Source of the DNA: Planctomycetota bacterium
Lineage (GTDB): Bacteria > Planctomycetota > UBA1135 > UBA2386
NCBI GenBank assembly: GCA_020425885.1
Contig: JAGQRA010000115.1
Location: forward strand, 1-8,248
Length of the DNA stretch: 8,248 nt
Direction: 5' to 3'
Shown here: positions 6,895 through 8,248 of the stretch, in pieces
Layout of the letters: every line of letters begins with the position of its first letter
Position numbering within the stretch: the first letter of the stretch is position 1
Program-made: the position numbers and the translations under genes
The notes under the pieces: generated by a model
The model's input: only the letters and a program-made list of their open reading frames with translations
The model's database searches: none
What the model was told of the DNA's origin: nothing

Positions 6895-8248
6895 GTGCGC
6901 CGCTTCGCCGTCTGCCTCCCGCTCGCGTTCGCCGGCTGTGCTACGGATGCCGGCTCGACCGGATCCGCCGCGGTCGCGGCGCCGCGCCCCGATGTCGCCG
7001 AGGTGATGCGACTGCCGCCGGGCGCGCTGCTCGCCAGCGAGCTCGCCGGCGAGCTGCCCGACGAACCCGGGCTGCGGGCGGCGGCGATCTGGTGGCGCGA
7101 AGCCCTGCGGCAGTCGGATCGTTTCGACGTCGACGCCGGACCGGGCAACCGTGACTGTCCGGCTGCGGCGGCGACCATGGTGCTCGCGGTCGAGGACGGC
7201 GCGCTGCTGCTGCTCGACGGCGGCGTCGCGGGTGCGCGCAGCGCGTTCCAGGCGGCGCGGCGCGACGACGGTGGCAGCCCGTGGGTGCTCGACGGCCTCG
7301 CCAAGGTCGCCCTGCTCGGCGGCGACCCTGGCGCCGCTGAACGGCTCTGCCGCGAAGCGCTCGGCTACGAGCAACGCCTGTCGCCGGCCTGCCGCCACAC
7401 GCTCGCCCGCACCCTGCTGCTGGCGCGCGCCTCGGCCGAACCGACCGCGGCGCCCGCGCGTGATCGCGATCTGCTGGCGCTCGGCGAGGTCTATTGCCGC
7501 GAGCGGCCGCACGACCCCGAAGGCCGACTCTCGGTGGCGATCGCACACGGTTTCCTCGCCGACTTCGCGGCGGCACGGCCGCTGCTGGAAGCGCTGGCCC
7601 TCCGGCTGCCGCGACACGCGGTGGTGTCCTACCACCTCGGCTGGGCCTGTCTCGGCACCGACGATCCCCGCGCCGCGATCGCGCACTTCGAGGACGCCGC
7701 GCTGCGCCTGCCCGCGGCCTGGGTCGTGATCCCGCGGGCGATCGCGCACTACGCCGCGGCCGATCACGCCGGACTGGAACGGCTGCTCGATCGCCTCGCC
7801 GCCGACGCCGACAGCGACAGCGTGCTGGTGCACGAACTCGATCGCATGCGGGCGGCGCACGCGCTGCTCCGCGGCGACGACGAGGCCGCAGCGCGGGCGA
7901 TCCTCGGCGGCCTCAACTGGCTGCTGAAGCACCCGAGCGTGCTCGACCTGCGCCCCGGCGAGCTCGCCGAGTCCGGCGAGGTGCTGGTGCGACTCGGCCA
8001 CGGCGATGGACTGCCGGCGCTGGTCGCCGCCGTGCTGAACCAGGCCCCCCCGGCCGGCGTCGCCGACGCGTGCGCCTACCTCAGCGGACTCGTCGACGTC
8101 CAGCGTCGCCGCGTCCGCAACCGCGAGCTCGAGGACCGCCTCGGCCGCGGCGGCGAGAACGCGTTCGCCAGCCGCCTCGAAGCGTTCGCATACGAGGTCC
8201 GCGGCGAGCTCGGCGACATGCACGCCGCGCTGGCCCGCGCCGCGCGGA
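6895..8248 (+). CDS. TPR-like repeat lipoprotein, 3' end missing
   Basis: The frame is open from the GTG at 6895 to the window edge (at least 451 residues, no stop). The N-terminus, VRRFAVCLPLAFAGCATD, has two arginines, a hydrophobic stretch and a lipobox-like FAGC with Cys15, so a membrane-anchored lipoprotein is likely; Phe at -3 is less usual than Leu. The body is Ala/Leu-rich and helical. The best TPR-like unit is residues 242-273 (AVVSYHLGWACLG, then DDPRAAIAHFEDAALRLP). Others are near 129-160 (VLDGLAKVALLGGDPGAAERL) and 210-240. Such proteins usually scaffold protein complexes at the envelope; the partner is unknown. A long antisense frame covers the same region, but the third codon positions of this frame are nearly all G/C, which identifies the coding strand. 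No clear ribosome binding site precedes the GTG, so the start is less certain than the frame. Confidence 0.8.
   Translation, partial: MRRFAVCLPLAFAGCATDAGSTGSAAVAAPRPDVAEVMRLPPGALLASELAGELPDEPGLRAAAIWWREALRQSDRFDVDAGPGNRDCPAAAATMVLAVEDGALLLLDGGVAGARSAFQAARRDDGGSPWVLDGLAKVALLGGDPGAAERLCREALGYEQRLSPACRHTLARTLLLARASAEPTAAPARDRDLLALGEVYCRERPHDPEGRLSVAIAHGFLADFAAARPLLEALALRLPRHAVVSYHLGWACLGTDDPRAAIAHFEDAALRLPAAWVVIPRAIAHYAAADHAGLERLLDRLAADADSDSVLVHELDRMRAAHALLRGDDEAAARAILGGLNWLLKHPSVLDLRPGELAESGEVLVRLGHGDGLPALVAAVLNQAPPAGVADACAYLSGLVDVQRRRVRNRELEDRLGRGGENAFASRLEAFAYEVRGELGDMHAALARAAR

Noticed and set aside
6877..8223. Minus-strand open frame of 448 codons
   Set aside because: Its third codon positions coincide with first positions of the plus-strand frame. 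The plus frame has the stronger G/C third-position bias plus a lipoprotein signal and TPR-like units.

Overview
The window is GC-rich DNA with third codon positions dominated by G/C. It carries four protein genes, two of them cut by the window edges. I infer a bacterium of the Planctomycetota or a similar GC-rich lineage. The grounds are exported proteins with short signal peptides ending in 'AQ'/'APQ'-type sites, a large parallel beta-helix protein with a 'GSPAID...DIGARE' ending, and a large-type class II ribonucleotide reductase. This placement rests on protein style, not on a marker gene, and is only moderately supported.

Layout: (1) Positions 1-3431, plus strand: most of a B12-dependent ribonucleotide reductase (nrdJ), lacking its N-terminus. 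(2) Positions 3432-3789: a non-coding stretch between convergent genes. The last ~60 bases of nrdJ plus ~97 bases after its stop are repeated 256 bases further on at about 95% identity. Each copy carries a long imperfect hairpin, and the spacer between them holds three more small hairpins. (3) Positions 3790-5508, minus strand: a secreted right-handed parallel beta-helix protein. (4) Positions 5509-5807: a gene-free gap with one perfect 7-bp hairpin. (5) Positions 5808-6824, minus strand: an exported protein I do not recognise. (6) Positions 6825-6894: a 70-base divergent gap. (7) Positions 6895 to the window end, plus strand: a probable lipoprotein with TPR-like helical repeats, cut by the window end.

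There is no evident common pathway. nrdJ is a housekeeping gene for deoxynucleotide synthesis, while the other three encode cell-envelope or secreted proteins. The divergent pair (unknown exported protein and TPR lipoprotein) may be co-regulated through its shared 70-base gap. The most unusual part is the duplicated nrdJ tail. Its non-coding hairpin is better conserved between the copies than the coding tail, and one base pair of the stem differs by a compensatory double change (T-A to C-G). I found no tRNA, rRNA, CRISPR array, transposase, integrase or reverse transcriptase.
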